This document shows, piece after piece, positions 1 through 6,919 of a stretch of DNA of 25,944 bases. Origin of the DNA: Clostridia bacterium (lineage in GTDB: Bacteria; Bacillota; Clostridia; Lachnospirales; Lachnospiraceae); contig BNZI01000012.1 in NCBI GenBank assembly GCA_026000945.1, forward strand, positions 1 through 25,944, read 5' to 3'. The notes below the pieces were generated by a model that saw only the letters and a program-made list of their open reading frames with translations, searched no databases and was not told the origin of the DNA. Each line of letters opens with the position of its first letter. Position 1 is the first letter of the stretch. Position numbers and translations under genes: made by a program.

Positions 1-429
1 TATACATCAGATAATAATATTGGTTGGTATATGATGCCAGAAATTGGTGATCGTGTTCGTGTATACTTTCCGACGAATAAAGAAAAAGATGCATATGCTT
101 TAGCCTCTATTCGTGAAGATCAAGGAGTTATGCCTTACTTAATTCCTGCTGTAAAGACTTTAAAAAATAAATTTGGTAAAACGATTACCTTAGAGCCAGA
201 TCGAATAACGATTATTGGTGCAGGTACAGAAATTACACTTTCAGACTTAGAAGGAATTAGCATTAAAGCGGCAACTAGTATTTCATTAAATGCTAAAGCC
301 TCCATTACTATCCACGGTAGCAGAGTAGTATTTGATGCTACGGGTATTATTCAAATGGGTGTTAACGGAAATTCTATTACCATTACGCAAGTTATTCTTG
401 TTAACGGTACTCTAGTAAAAATCAACTAA
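1..429 (+). CDS. VgrG / gpV-like spike protein, C-terminal part (5' end outside window)
   Basis: The reading frame is open from base 1, so this is the end of a longer protein; the first ATG (31) is internal. The first ~45 residues carry a GWYMMPEIGDRVRVYFP segment, which resembles the end of the gp5/VgrG OB-fold domain (GW-MPE-GDRV-YFP pattern). The remaining ~95 residues alternate short hydrophobic and polar strands (ITL, ITI, ISL, SITIH) as in the beta-helix of VgrG and baseplate spikes. Such proteins form the puncturing tip of contractile injection systems and phage tails. The following pentapeptide-repeat and Imm11-like genes lie on the same strand and probably belong to the same module. 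Family membership is inferred from motif pattern; whether it is an extracellular injection system, a T6SS-like apparatus or a phage remnant cannot be decided from this end. Confidence 0.72.
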   Translation, partial: YTSDNNIGWYMMPEIGDRVRVYFPTNKEKDAYALASIREDQGVMPYLIPAVKTLKNKFGKTITLEPDRITIIGAGTEITLSDLEGISIKAATSISLNAKASITIHGSRVVFDATGIIQMGVNGNSITITQVILVNGTLVKIN

Positions 430-497
430 AACGATCAAGCAAGTTTGCCTTCTCCCTTTTGGGAGGGGGTATTCATCTATAGGAAAAGGAGAAAAGT

Positions 498-1559
498 ATG
501 ATTAAGGAATCTATATATCAGCAGTACAAAGATTCCGTAGTGAATCCTGCCTTACGCATTCAAATTGAAATTTTAGATGAAGATTACCATAAAAATAAAC
601 AAAAACATATGGACAGCTTTCAGAAAATCATCGAACAATTTCTGCAAAAAACAACAAAAGAAAATTTGACACACGTGCATCTTTCATGGTTAAGAACAAA
701 TTTTTGGCTGAAACAAGAATTACAATATACTTTAGAATCTTTTAACGAAAACTGGATAGATGACTGCAAACCAGATATAGAATATTTTGATTATACTTGG
801 CTGCTGCCGTATATGTTGAAGTTTTATCATATGTTACAAGAGGAAACAACAAGAAAATTTGCCTTTATTCCTAAAATATCTTTAGAAAGGGCATTTTATG
901 AAGCATTTCCTATCTTTCAACAATATGTTCGTGAAGTGATTCGTGAATGTCTGTTGCAAGTTCAAGATAGCCGTTTATCTGAATTAAATTTTCGAGTGGG
1001 AGAATATCACGGAATTAGCGAATTGATGTATACTGGACAACGTACGAAAGAAAATCCTAGATTTGAATTAATCCACAGAGCACCACAAGAATATTTTGCC
1101 AAGGATGTATCAGATATGCCAGCAGAGTCCTTGGAATATGAAAAAATAATTTTACCAAAAATCCACTTTAATCATTGTAAATTTGATCACTCTATTTTTA
1201 AAGAAGGTATTTTTGTCGGCTCACATTTTGAAGATTGCAGCTTGCAAAATTGTTCTTTTGAGTTTTCTTTTTTACATGATGCAAATTTTTCTCGTGCAAA
1301 TTGCCAAGGCACAAACTTTCGTTCTATTGCCGGAAATATGGATTTAGCTTGCGCAGAAGTGCCTTCTTATTATGGGATTAGTTTTCGTGAAGCAAATTTA
1401 TCAGGATGTGATTTCCGTTTAGCTCAATTAAAAGGAGTAGATTTTACAGGGGCAAATTTAGAGGGAGCAAAATTTTTCGCAGAACAAAGGAGATATTTTC
1501 CTTTTACAGCCAAGCAAAATTCGCAAATACACTGGATGAGGGAAGAGGAAATTGCATGA
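498..1559 (+). CDS. Pentapeptide-repeat protein of injection-system module
   Basis: 353 residues, with a GGAGA-type ribosome binding site just before ATG 498. The N-terminal ~200 residues are charged, rich in Trp, Tyr and Phe, and match nothing I recognise. From about residue 215 to 325 the sequence falls into A(N/D)LxG-like pentapeptides (CKFDHSIFKEGIF, ANFSRANCQGTNF, ANLSGCDF, ANLEGAKF), predicted to form a right-handed quadrilateral beta-helix. Cysteines often sit at repeat positions. No signal peptide or membrane segment is seen. The gene lies 68 bp after the spike gene and overlaps the next gene by 4 bp (ATGA), which implies translational coupling. Pentapeptide proteins are common in Firmicutes spike/effector loci, but their exact role is unknown. 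It could be a cargo, adaptor or immunity component. Confidence 0.8.
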   Translation: MIKESIYQQYKDSVVNPALRIQIEILDEDYHKNKQKHMDSFQKIIEQFLQKTTKENLTHVHLSWLRTNFWLKQELQYTLESFNENWIDDCKPDIEYFDYTWLLPYMLKFYHMLQEETTRKFAFIPKISLERAFYEAFPIFQQYVREVIRECLLQVQDSRLSELNFRVGEYHGISELMYTGQRTKENPRFELIHRAPQEYFAKDVSDMPAESLEYEKIILPKIHFNHCKFDHSIFKEGIFVGSHFEDCSLQNCSFEFSFLHDANFSRANCQGTNFRSIAGNMDLACAEVPSYYGISFREANLSGCDFRLAQLKGVDFTGANLEGAKFFAEQRRYFPFTAKQNSQIHWMREEEIA

Positions 1560-2074
1560 GATACTTTGAAGTCAAAGAAAGAACAGATATTGGTTACGTA
1601 ATGCGTCTAACGACTATAGAACCTACGACGATTAACCATAGAGGAACTGGATGGCTTAGATCTTATGTTAATCCATCTGCACAAGAAAGTATAGTAGATT
1701 ATTTGATGCAAAATCAACGTCCCATGGTTTCTGATAATTTAAGAAAAATTTTAGACTATTATGAACAAGAAATTAACGATACGCGTGTTTATACAATCTA
1801 TAAAGGGGCTTATGAAAAAGGAGACCATGAAAATACACCGGATTACTACTTTATCGAACCACGATCTATTGATGCAGTACATGAAGACAGTGTGAGAGAT
1901 CATTTAGGTAATTTAGAAAGTCTGATTTTAGATCAAAGCAAGTTAGAGTATGCTCGTATTTTTTGTGTAAAAGGCTTGAAGGAAAATCGTTGGTTTATTA
2001 CTTTGGAAATAGCAGAAATGCTATTCAGAAACCATATTACAGGATTTACTGTGGAAGAAATCGAAACAAGATAG
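1556..2074 (+). CDS. Imm11 (DUF1629)-like protein, putative immunity or partner protein
   Basis: 172 residues, starting inside the stop codon of the pentapeptide gene (ATGA overlap). It is soluble, with no signal or membrane segment. The C-terminal half (IFCVKGLKENRWFITLEIAE followed by NHITGF) resembles the closing strand-helix-strand of Imm11/DUF1629 proteins, where a conserved (L/I)TG(F/L) follows the last helix. That family is found next to polymorphic toxin and VgrG-linked genes and is proposed to be an immunity or accessory protein. The tight coupling to the pentapeptide gene and the terminator 22 bp downstream mark it as the last gene of the module. The assignment rests on weak similarity; a conserved hypothetical protein of another family is possible. 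Confidence 0.45.
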   Translation: MRYFEVKERTDIGYVMRLTTIEPTTINHRGTGWLRSYVNPSAQESIVDYLMQNQRPMVSDNLRKILDYYEQEINDTRVYTIYKGAYEKGDHENTPDYYFIEPRSIDAVHEDSVRDHLGNLESLILDQSKLEYARIFCVKGLKENRWFITLEIAEMLFRNHITGFTVEEIETR

Positions 2075-2095
2075 TTTGGAAGTAAGAAAGTCAAA

Positions 2096-2128
2096 AGAGC
2101 TTGCACCTTGAGTAAGCTCTTTTTTTTT
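2096..2128 (+). terminator. Rho-independent terminator of the spike/pentapeptide module
   Basis: AGAGCTT (2096-2102) pairs with AAGCTCT (2114-2120) around an 11-nt loop and is followed directly by eight T residues. It lies 21 bp after the stop of the Imm11-like gene. Confidence 0.88.
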
Positions 2129-2169
2129 GTTATACTAGGCATCAAACGTTAAGTAGAACTGTTCATTAG

Positions 2170-2898
2170 AAAACCTATTACGAGGCTACGGAATTTAATA
2201 TAAAAATAGTTATCGCAAAAGAAATCATCTCAAATATTCTTGTTCACAGGGAATACTCAGGGACCTTCTTTTCACGTATCATTATTGAGAAAGAGCCTCT
2301 GTCCCTAAAAACTGGAATTGTGCGCTTAGGCATGGTCATATTTGACCCGGATAATTTTGAACGATATCCAAAGAATCCTATACTCGCATGATTCTTTGTT
2401 CACTAGGGTGTGTCTACACTATTTAAAATGTCCAGATTTTGAGTAGATTTTCCGCCCCCACATGGCAAATTTTCGAAGACATACGGTGCGTATTTCAAGA
2501 AAATTGAACGCAGACCAGCACAAGATCCACCCAAAGATCTACCTTGTGATACAGTAGTCTGGACACGTCTTAAGTTACGCTGATACACTTGGTTTCGGTG
2601 TATGAATTTTATCAAATACACGAAGCTCGACTCGGGCGGTAAAGCGGAATTGAGTGAGGGCAACATTTGCAAAAGCATTATTCCGCTTGTCAGAGTAAGT
2701 GAAAAGCAAGTGAATCGAACAAGTGAAAAGAATCTTGTAATGATCACCTATTTTAAACAGTACGATCAAGTTACTGTTGCTGATTTTGCGGATTCATTCA
2801 AATTGAGCAAAGAGCATGTTTGTGCCATCCTATTTGAAATGAGAAAGGAAAACTTGATTGAGGAAGTAGTCAGTTTACGAAGTGTAAAGCAAAAATAG
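2170..2898 (+). pseudogene. Decayed RecG-like / HATPase_c_4 ATP-binding transcriptional regulator, interrupted by a MITE
   Basis: Three pieces of one protein can be read in order. Frame 2170-2388 gives YYEATEFNIKIVIAKEIISN, then NILVHREYS, then FDPDNFERYPKNPILA, the N-box (HREYS) and PKNPI motifs of the HATPase_c_4 domain of RecG-like AlbA_2 regulators. A TGA stop (2389-2391) precedes FFVH, and a 165-bp element then intervenes. The protein resumes at 2579 as ADTLGFGV, followed by a frame change into NFIKYTKLDSGGKAEL and IIPL (2602 onward). It ends in a winged-helix segment (VTVADFADSFKLSKEHVC) at 2898. Intact homologues read FF-REIGR-ADELGSGV, so the insertion fell between FF and AD. The 98-aa open frame 2602-2898 is the surviving tail and is unlikely to be functional. 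The 5' half of the gene is gone. Confidence 0.75.
2406..2570. mobile_element. MITE-like element, short form (copy A), inside the RecG-like pseudogene
   Basis: 165 bp flanked by TA at both ends (2404-2405 and 2571-2572). Imperfect terminal inverted repeats begin GGGTGTGTCTACACTA on the left and AGACGTGTCCAGACTA on the reversed right end. The interior contains TCCAGATTTTGAGTAG, a GGCAAATTTTC block and a GCAGACCAGCACAAGATC block, all also found in the copy at 8866-9016 in inverse orientation. There is no coding capacity. A TA target duplication with short TIRs suggests mobilisation by an IS630/Tc1-mariner-type transposase; this is inferred, as none is present in the window. Confidence 0.72.
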
Positions 2899-3038
2899 AA
2901 ACATTTCATTGTCGTAACAGTCATACATCAGTATGGTTTTTCCAAAGTATAAGGCACAAGCATGAAAAACATGCTGGTAAAATAAGAAGAAGTAATTTGT
3001 AAATTTTCTTGATTTCATTGATAGAAAGGAGGGAATAT

Positions 3039-4787
3039 ATGGCATTTGATGGTATAGTGATTGCAAATTTAGTAGATGAGTTACAACAAAAACTGGTAGG
3101 AGGTAGAATTCTCAAATGTTATCAACCAGAAAAAGATGAATTGATTCTAAGCATTAAGCAGCAAAAATTAACTTTCCGTCTATTTTTGTGTGCGAATGCA
3201 TCTTTACCTTTAATTTATCTAACAGAAAAGCAGAAAGAAAATCCTTTGACTGCTCCGAATTTTTGTATGTTATTGCGTAAGCATATTATGAACGGAAAAA
3301 TTTTGTCCATTACCCAACCTGACTTTGAACGGGTGATTGAGTTAGAAATTGAACATGTGAACGAATTAGGTGATTATTGTCGAATGTACTTAATTATGGA
3401 GCTGATGGGTAAGCATAGTAACTTGATTTTCTGTAATGAGCAAAGGATTATTTTGGATAGCATTAAGCATATTTCTGCACAAATGAGTTCTGTACGGGAA
3501 GTTTTACCCCTCAAGCCTTATTTTCTTGTACAGGCAGTAAAAAAAGCCAATCCTCTTTTCATTGCAAAAGAAGAATTTTTGGCTTTATTCTCTACACAAG
3601 CCATACAGTGTCGTAATTTTTTTGTCCAAAATTTTACAGGCATTAGTCCCTTACTTGCGCAAGAATTTTGTTTTCGAGCAAATATTGACTCCGACCGACC
3701 GATCAGCAGTTTGAATAAGGAGGAAATCTTTAGCTTGTATCAAGCTTTTGATCAAATCAGAGAACAAGTACGGCAAAAAAAATTCACACCTAGCATTTGG
3801 CTTGAACAAAATCAGCCGATAGAATTTTCCTCTGTAGATTTGCTTTCGCATGTTCATTTAGTGAAAAAGACCAATGAATCCATCAGCTGTATTTTAGAGG
3901 AATATTATTCTTTACGTAGCCAGTTTACGAGAATGAAGCAAAAGTCTTTTGATTTACGTAAAATTGTATCCATTGCTTACGAACGTAATCGCAAAAAATA
4001 TGAATTGCAAAAAGCACAATTAGAAGATACAAAGAAAAAAGAACAATATCGTTTATACGGTGAATTGATACAAGCTTATCAATATCAATATCCTACACCG
4101 CAAAAAGAAATTTTAGTGGAAAATTATTATCAAAATAATGAAAAAATTCTGATTCCTTTAGATGAACAGTTTTCTGTGGCACAAAATGCCTCTTATTATT
4201 TTGAACGTTATCAAAAATTAAAACGCACAGAAGAAAATTTAAAAGGTTTTGTGCAAGAAACGTTAGAAGAGTTAAACTATTTGGAAAGTGTGAATCATTC
4301 CTTTGCTTTTGCTTCTAGCACAGAAGACTTGCAAGATATTCGGGAAGAATTAATGGAAAGTAGGTATATTAGGCGAAAACCTCAAAAAAACAAGCGGAGC
4401 AAGTCTAGTCAACCTCTGCATTATGTAAGCCCGGAAGGATTTTCTTTCTATGTGGGAAAAAATAATGTACAAAATGATTATGTGACTTTTCAGCTAGCCT
4501 CGTCTTTGGATTGGTGGTTTCATGCAAAAGGTATTCCTGGATCTCATGTTATTTTAAAAATGAATGATACAAACGAGCCTCCCGAACATATTTTTGAGTA
4601 TGCTGCTGCTTTAGCAGCTTATTATTCTAAAGCGCAGGGAAATGAAAAAGTAGAAATTGACTATATACAACGTAAATATGTAAAAAAAATCAAAAACAAA
4701 AAACCTGGCGCGGTTCTTTATCATACGAATTATTCTTTAATCATTTCTGGAAAAATCCCTCATGCCTTAAAAATAGTAGATTTTTAG
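3039..4787 (+). CDS. rqcH: Rqc2 homologue RqcH (NFACT family), ribosome-associated quality control
   Basis: 582 residues, the usual family length. ATG 3039 was chosen because AAAGGAGGG ends 5 bp before it and because family members begin MAFDG; an upstream in-frame ATG at 3009 would add ten atypical residues and has no RBS. RqcH binds stalled 50S subunits carrying peptidyl-tRNA and recruits tRNA-Ala to add C-terminal alanine tails. NFACT-N occupies about residues 1-230 (MAFDGIVIANLVDEL; LIMELMGKHSNLIF). A helix-hairpin-helix and coiled-coil middle follows (about 300-440, Glu/Lys/Gln-rich). The NFACT-R (DUF814) domain begins near 460 (YVSPEGFSFYVGKN; DWWFHAKGIPGSHVI). Residues 97-98 read Glu-Arg where B. 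subtilis RqcH has Asp97-Arg98. The gene appears monocistronic, between a pseudogene and a MITE. Confidence 0.92.
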   Translation: MAFDGIVIANLVDELQQKLVGGRILKCYQPEKDELILSIKQQKLTFRLFLCANASLPLIYLTEKQKENPLTAPNFCMLLRKHIMNGKILSITQPDFERVIELEIEHVNELGDYCRMYLIMELMGKHSNLIFCNEQRIILDSIKHISAQMSSVREVLPLKPYFLVQAVKKANPLFIAKEEFLALFSTQAIQCRNFFVQNFTGISPLLAQEFCFRANIDSDRPISSLNKEEIFSLYQAFDQIREQVRQKKFTPSIWLEQNQPIEFSSVDLLSHVHLVKKTNESISCILEEYYSLRSQFTRMKQKSFDLRKIVSIAYERNRKKYELQKAQLEDTKKKEQYRLYGELIQAYQYQYPTPQKEILVENYYQNNEKILIPLDEQFSVAQNASYYFERYQKLKRTEENLKGFVQETLEELNYLESVNHSFAFASSTEDLQDIREELMESRYIRRKPQKNKRSKSSQPLHYVSPEGFSFYVGKNNVQNDYVTFQLASSLDWWFHAKGIPGSHVILKMNDTNEPPEHIFEYAAALAAYYSKAQGNEKVEIDYIQRKYVKKIKNKKPGAVLYHTNYSLIISGKIPHALKIVDF

Positions 4788-4797
4788 AGAGCTTGTC

Positions 4798-5242
4798 GGG
4801 GTGTATTGATACTACCTAAAATACCCAGATTTTGAATCATTTTTTTGCTGAATACGACGAATTTTTGTAGATAACTGTACGCGTGTCGAAAAATTCAAGA
4901 GGTGATTCAGTATTTTTAGAGTAAGGAGAATGTTGTGTATCGTTTTTTTCTATACGATTAGGTGAAAAGGTGACGCAAGCACACCGGAGGTAATTCAAGG
5001 AATTTAGGTACTGTAGGAGGAAAAATAGATAAATATGCTCTCGTAAGTGAGATACGAAATATTTTTGTTCTAACATACGAAAAGGTGAGCAAGAATATTG
5101 AAGATAATTCAAGGAATTTAGGTACTGTAGGAGGAAAAATAGACCAAATATTTTCCCGTAAGTGAGACACTGAAAACAGGTTTTAACCAAGATCCACAGA
5201 AAATTTACCAAAGATAGGTGCTCGCGGTAGTATAACATGCCC
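4798..5242. mobile_element. MITE-like element, long form (copy B), between rqcH and rplM
   Basis: About 445 bp. The left end is GGGGTGTATTGATACTACC followed by TAAAATACCCAGATTTT; the right end, reversed, is GGGCATGTTATACTACC, and a TA follows at 5243-5244. At the left, TC replaces the expected TA. The outer parts match the short copies: left interior CCCAGATTTTGAATCA and right interior AACCAAGATCCACAG...ACCAAAGATA. The middle is expanded by a directly repeated block described in the next entry. The minus-strand open frames across it are translations of the repeat and are not called as genes. The element starts 11 bp after the rqcH stop and ends 12 bp before the -35 box of the rplM promoter. 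Confidence 0.75.
4991..5142. repeat. Direct repeat inside MITE copy B, 114-bp period
   Basis: A 38-bp block beginning TAATTCAAGGAATTTAGG is found identically at 4991-5028 and 5105-5142 (start to start 114 bp). Each is followed within about 30 bp by CGTAAGTGAGA. The same blocks appear in inverse orientation in copy D (10581-10804), so the unit is a shared module of the long elements rather than a local duplication. Confidence 0.85.
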
Positions 5243-5253
5243 TAGAAAAAAGA

Positions 5254-5282
5254 TTGACACTTTCTGTTTATTTCTTTATAAT
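5254..5282 (+). promoter_or_regulatory. Consensus sigma-A promoter of rplM-rpsI
   Basis: Perfect -35 TTGACA (5254-5259) and -10 TATAAT (5277-5282) separated by 17 bp. The predicted start at about 5289 coincides with the first base of the paired leader stem, which supports the assignment. Confidence 0.92.
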
Positions 5283-5288
5283 GTTTTG

Positions 5289-5344
5289 AGTAAGAAATGA
5301 CAGAGATTGCTTAGCCACGGCCCCGGTAAAGCAAATTGATTACT
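5289..5344 (+). promoter_or_regulatory. L13-type ribosomal-protein leader RNA
   Basis: A nested hairpin begins at the predicted transcription start: outer stem AGTAA (5289-5293) with TTACT (5340-5344), inner stem TTGCTT (5307-5312) with AAGCAA (5329-5334). A GC-rich apex contains GGCCCCGG. Position and shape fit the L13 leader found before rplM in low-GC Gram-positives, where L13 is thought to bind and repress its own operon. This is a structural match by eye; a covariance-model search (Rfam L13_leader) would decide. Confidence 0.62.
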
Positions 5345-5376
5345 GAGAAAAATAATAATTTTAGGAGGTTTTCCGG

Positions 5377-5811
5377 ATGAAGAGCTATGTGGCTAGAACA
5401 GCAACAATTAGCAGAAAATGGTATATTATAGATGCTTCCGGTCATACATTAGGACGTTTAGCATCAGAGATTGCAAAAATTTTAAGAGGTAAACATAAAC
5501 CGACTTATACCCCGTTTTTAGATACAGGGGATTATGTAATTGTGACGAATGCGGGAAAAATCCGCGTAACAGGTAAAAAATTAGAACAAAAAATTTATTA
5601 TCGTCATTCCGATTATGTAGGTGGGATGAAAGAAACTGTCCTAAAGGACATGCTAAAAAACCATCCTGAACGGGTAATCGAATTTGCTGTAAAAGGTATG
5701 TTGCCTAAAGGCCCCCTCGGCAGAAGCATGAGAAAGAAATTGAAAGTTTATGCAGGTGAAAAACATGATCATCAGGCTCAACAACCGGAAGTATTAACGG
5801 TTCAATATTAA
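5377..5811 (+). CDS. rplM: 50S ribosomal protein L13
   Basis: 144 residues, normal length. TAGGAGG lies 9 bp before ATG 5377. It is an early assembly protein of the 50S subunit that binds 23S rRNA. Diagnostic stretches are [20 protein letters not shown] near residues 16-35, [20 protein letters not shown], and the conserved [12 protein letters not shown] region near 109-120. It is the first gene of the rplM-rpsI operon, 18 bp before rpsI, with its own consensus promoter and structured leader, so autoregulation by L13 is likely. The leader and the promoter lie directly after a MITE end. Confidence 0.98.
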   Translation: MKSYVARTATISRKWYIIDASGHTLGRLASEIAKILRGKHKPTYTPFLDTGDYVIVTNAGKIRVTGKKLEQKIYYRHSDYVGGMKETVLKDMLKNHPERVIEFAVKGMLPKGPLGRSMRKKLKVYAGEKHDHQAQQPEVLTVQY

Positions 5812-5829
5812 AAGAGGGGGAATTTATTG

Positions 5830-6222
5830 ATGGCAACGATTAAATATTATGGAACAGGCAGAAGAAAAAAAAGCGTGGCAAGAGTGTACCTTATGCCCGG
5901 AACAGGCCAAATTCATGTGAATAAAAGAGAATTAGATGTTTATTTTGGCCTAGAAACACTAAAGTTAATTGTACGTCAGCCATTAGTTAGTACAGAAACT
6001 ACAGATAAGTTTGATATTCAAGTGACTGTACGAGGCGGAGGGTTTAGCGGTCAAGCGGGAGCAGTGCGCCATGGTATATCCAGAGCTTTGTTGAAAGTAG
6101 ATTCGGAATATCGTCCTGTGCTGAAAAAAGCAGGATTTTTGACTCGTGATCCACGTATGAAAGAAAGAAAAAAATATGGCTTGAAAAAAGCAAGGAAAGC
6201 GCCTCAATTCTCCAAACGTTAA
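5830..6222 (+). CDS. rpsI: 30S ribosomal protein S9
   Basis: 130 residues, normal length. ATG 5830 with AGAGGGGG upstream was chosen over the in-frame TTG at 5827. S9 sits in the 30S head with its C-terminal tail reaching toward the P-site tRNA. Hallmarks are [16 protein letters not shown] at the start, the [20 protein letters not shown] core, [20 protein letters not shown], and the terminal FSKR, the conserved K-R tail that contacts tRNA. It is cotranscribed with rplM. No terminator follows at once; the first strong one lies about 400 bp downstream at 6624, so the transcript may include the omegaRNA-like sequence at 6283-6406. Confidence 0.98.
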   Translation: MATIKYYGTGRRKKSVARVYLMPGTGQIHVNKRELDVYFGLETLKLIVRQPLVSTETTDKFDIQVTVRGGGFSGQAGAVRHGISRALLKVDSEYRPVLKKAGFLTRDPRMKERKKYGLKKARKAPQFSKR

Positions 6223-6282
6223 TGTATTCTTCACTTTGCATCTGATCAAACAAGCGGTAAAACCTAGTTTTAACATAAGAGG

Positions 6283-6406
6283 AACCGTGGGACACACGGG
6301 GATAGCTTGATTAATATCCCGCCGCTAGGTAGGAGTTCGGGGGAAACTCCCGCCTCTAAGCGACTGAGCGCAGAGTAAGGAAGTGTAGGCGGCAGGAGTA
6401 TGTTAC
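6283..6406 (+). ncRNA. Orphan IS200/IS605 right end / omegaRNA-like sequence without tnpB
   Basis: Positions 6283-6307 are identical to 11333-11357, the right end that follows a tnpB remnant. Both start with a CCGTG-GGACA-CACGG hairpin followed by GGGATAGCT. Both end in a shared GGAGTATGT(T/C)AC motif (6395-6406 here). Between them this copy has its own fold: GCCGC (6320-6324) can pair with GCGGC (6388-6392), enclosing GGAGTT/AACTCC. In TnpB systems the 3' end of the element encodes the scaffold of the guide RNA and flanking DNA gives the guide. No tnpB reading frame or remnant is seen within 60 bp upstream back to rpsI. It could be a solo right-end relic or a stand-alone RNA; expression is not shown. 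Confidence 0.55.
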
Positions 6407-6440
6407 GGATGTAGATTTTTACTTAAATTCCATCATATAC

Positions 6441-6553
6441 ATGGGCGCATAAGAATCTATATTGAGGAAGTCTAGATAAGACGATGTTTTTCTTGATCAC
6501 AACGGACGCTAGAAGCAAAGATCCCTTGACTTTAGATGTGGGGAATGGTCAAG
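6441..6553 (+). other. Possible second IS605-type right-end relic
   Basis: ATGGGCGCATAAGAA (6441-6455) and, further on, AGAAGCAAAGATCCC, TTGACTTTAGATGTGGGG and GGTCAAGG occur in order. They resemble the GAAGC-CCC-ACTTTAG-GGGG-GTCA pattern of many IS605 right ends. CCTTGAC (6524-6530) can pair with GTCAAGG (6547-6553). A similar series lies at 9208-9281. No protein remnant accompanies it. The identification is by pattern only. Confidence 0.33.
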
Positions 6554-6623
6554 GTGAATCGTAAATGAAGAAAAATATTATTGTGAACTGACTCGAAAAA
6601 GTTAGACAAAAATAATGAAACGA

Positions 6624-6672
6624 AAAATGGCTTGCTCTCTATAATAGTAGAGAGTAAGCCATTTTGTTTTTT
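6624..6672 (+). terminator. Strong, probably bidirectional terminator
   Basis: An 18-bp stem: AAAATGGCTTGCTCTCTA (6624-6641) pairs with TAGAGAGTAAGCCATTTT (6648-6665) with one G-T pair and a 6-nt loop. GTTTTTTC follows. It closes the rightward rplM-rpsI transcript. Read leftward, the stem is followed by a moderately U-rich stretch, so it could also stop transcripts of the dehydrogenase gene. Confidence 0.88.
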
Positions 6673-6919
6673 CTTAATTTAATAGCAACTATAGTAATTA
6701 TAGTAATTATAGTCTAAGTAGTTCGCTAATTCTCGTCTGAAATGCGCTAAAGAATCGAGATTTGGGTTAAAGTAGTTTCGTTTCTCTTGGCTTAGTAGGA
6801 CTTTTCAGCGTGCGATAAATATCTTTGAATTCTTCTGAGTGCAATACTTATGCTCTGATTGTAGAGGCAGAGCGGTGAGGAAAGAATTTTATTTTCTCCT
6901 TTATCTAAAAAATGTTTTT
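6673..6919. other. Gene-free spacer before the dehydrogenase 3' end
   Basis: I see no gene here. The only internal structure is a short direct repeat, TAGTAATTA in tandem near 6693-6712. Confidence 0.5.

Noticed and set aside
430..497. CCTTCTCCC-TTTT-GGGAGGGGG hairpin between the spike and pentapeptide genes
   Set aside because: There is no T-run after the stem, so it is not called as a terminator; it may only modulate translation or mRNA stability.
3009..3038. Extended rqcH start at 3009
   Set aside because: The ten extra residues are atypical for the family, and the consensus ribosome binding site AAAGGAGGG fits only the start at 3039.
4991..5142. Possible CRISPR-like array (repeat-spacer look of copies B and D)
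   Set aside because: There are only two units per site, with 112-114-bp spacing, non-unique intervening sequence, no cas genes and terminal inverted repeats on the outside.
4837..5238. Minus-strand open frames with repeated PPTVPKFLEL peptides
   Set aside because: They are translations of the direct repeat in MITE copy B. A 114-bp period keeps the frame by chance, there is no ribosome binding site, and the matching units in copy D have a 112-bp period that breaks the frame.
5983..6297. Minus-strand frames opposite rpsI
   Set aside because: They are shadows of a highly conserved ribosomal-protein gene with no independent support.
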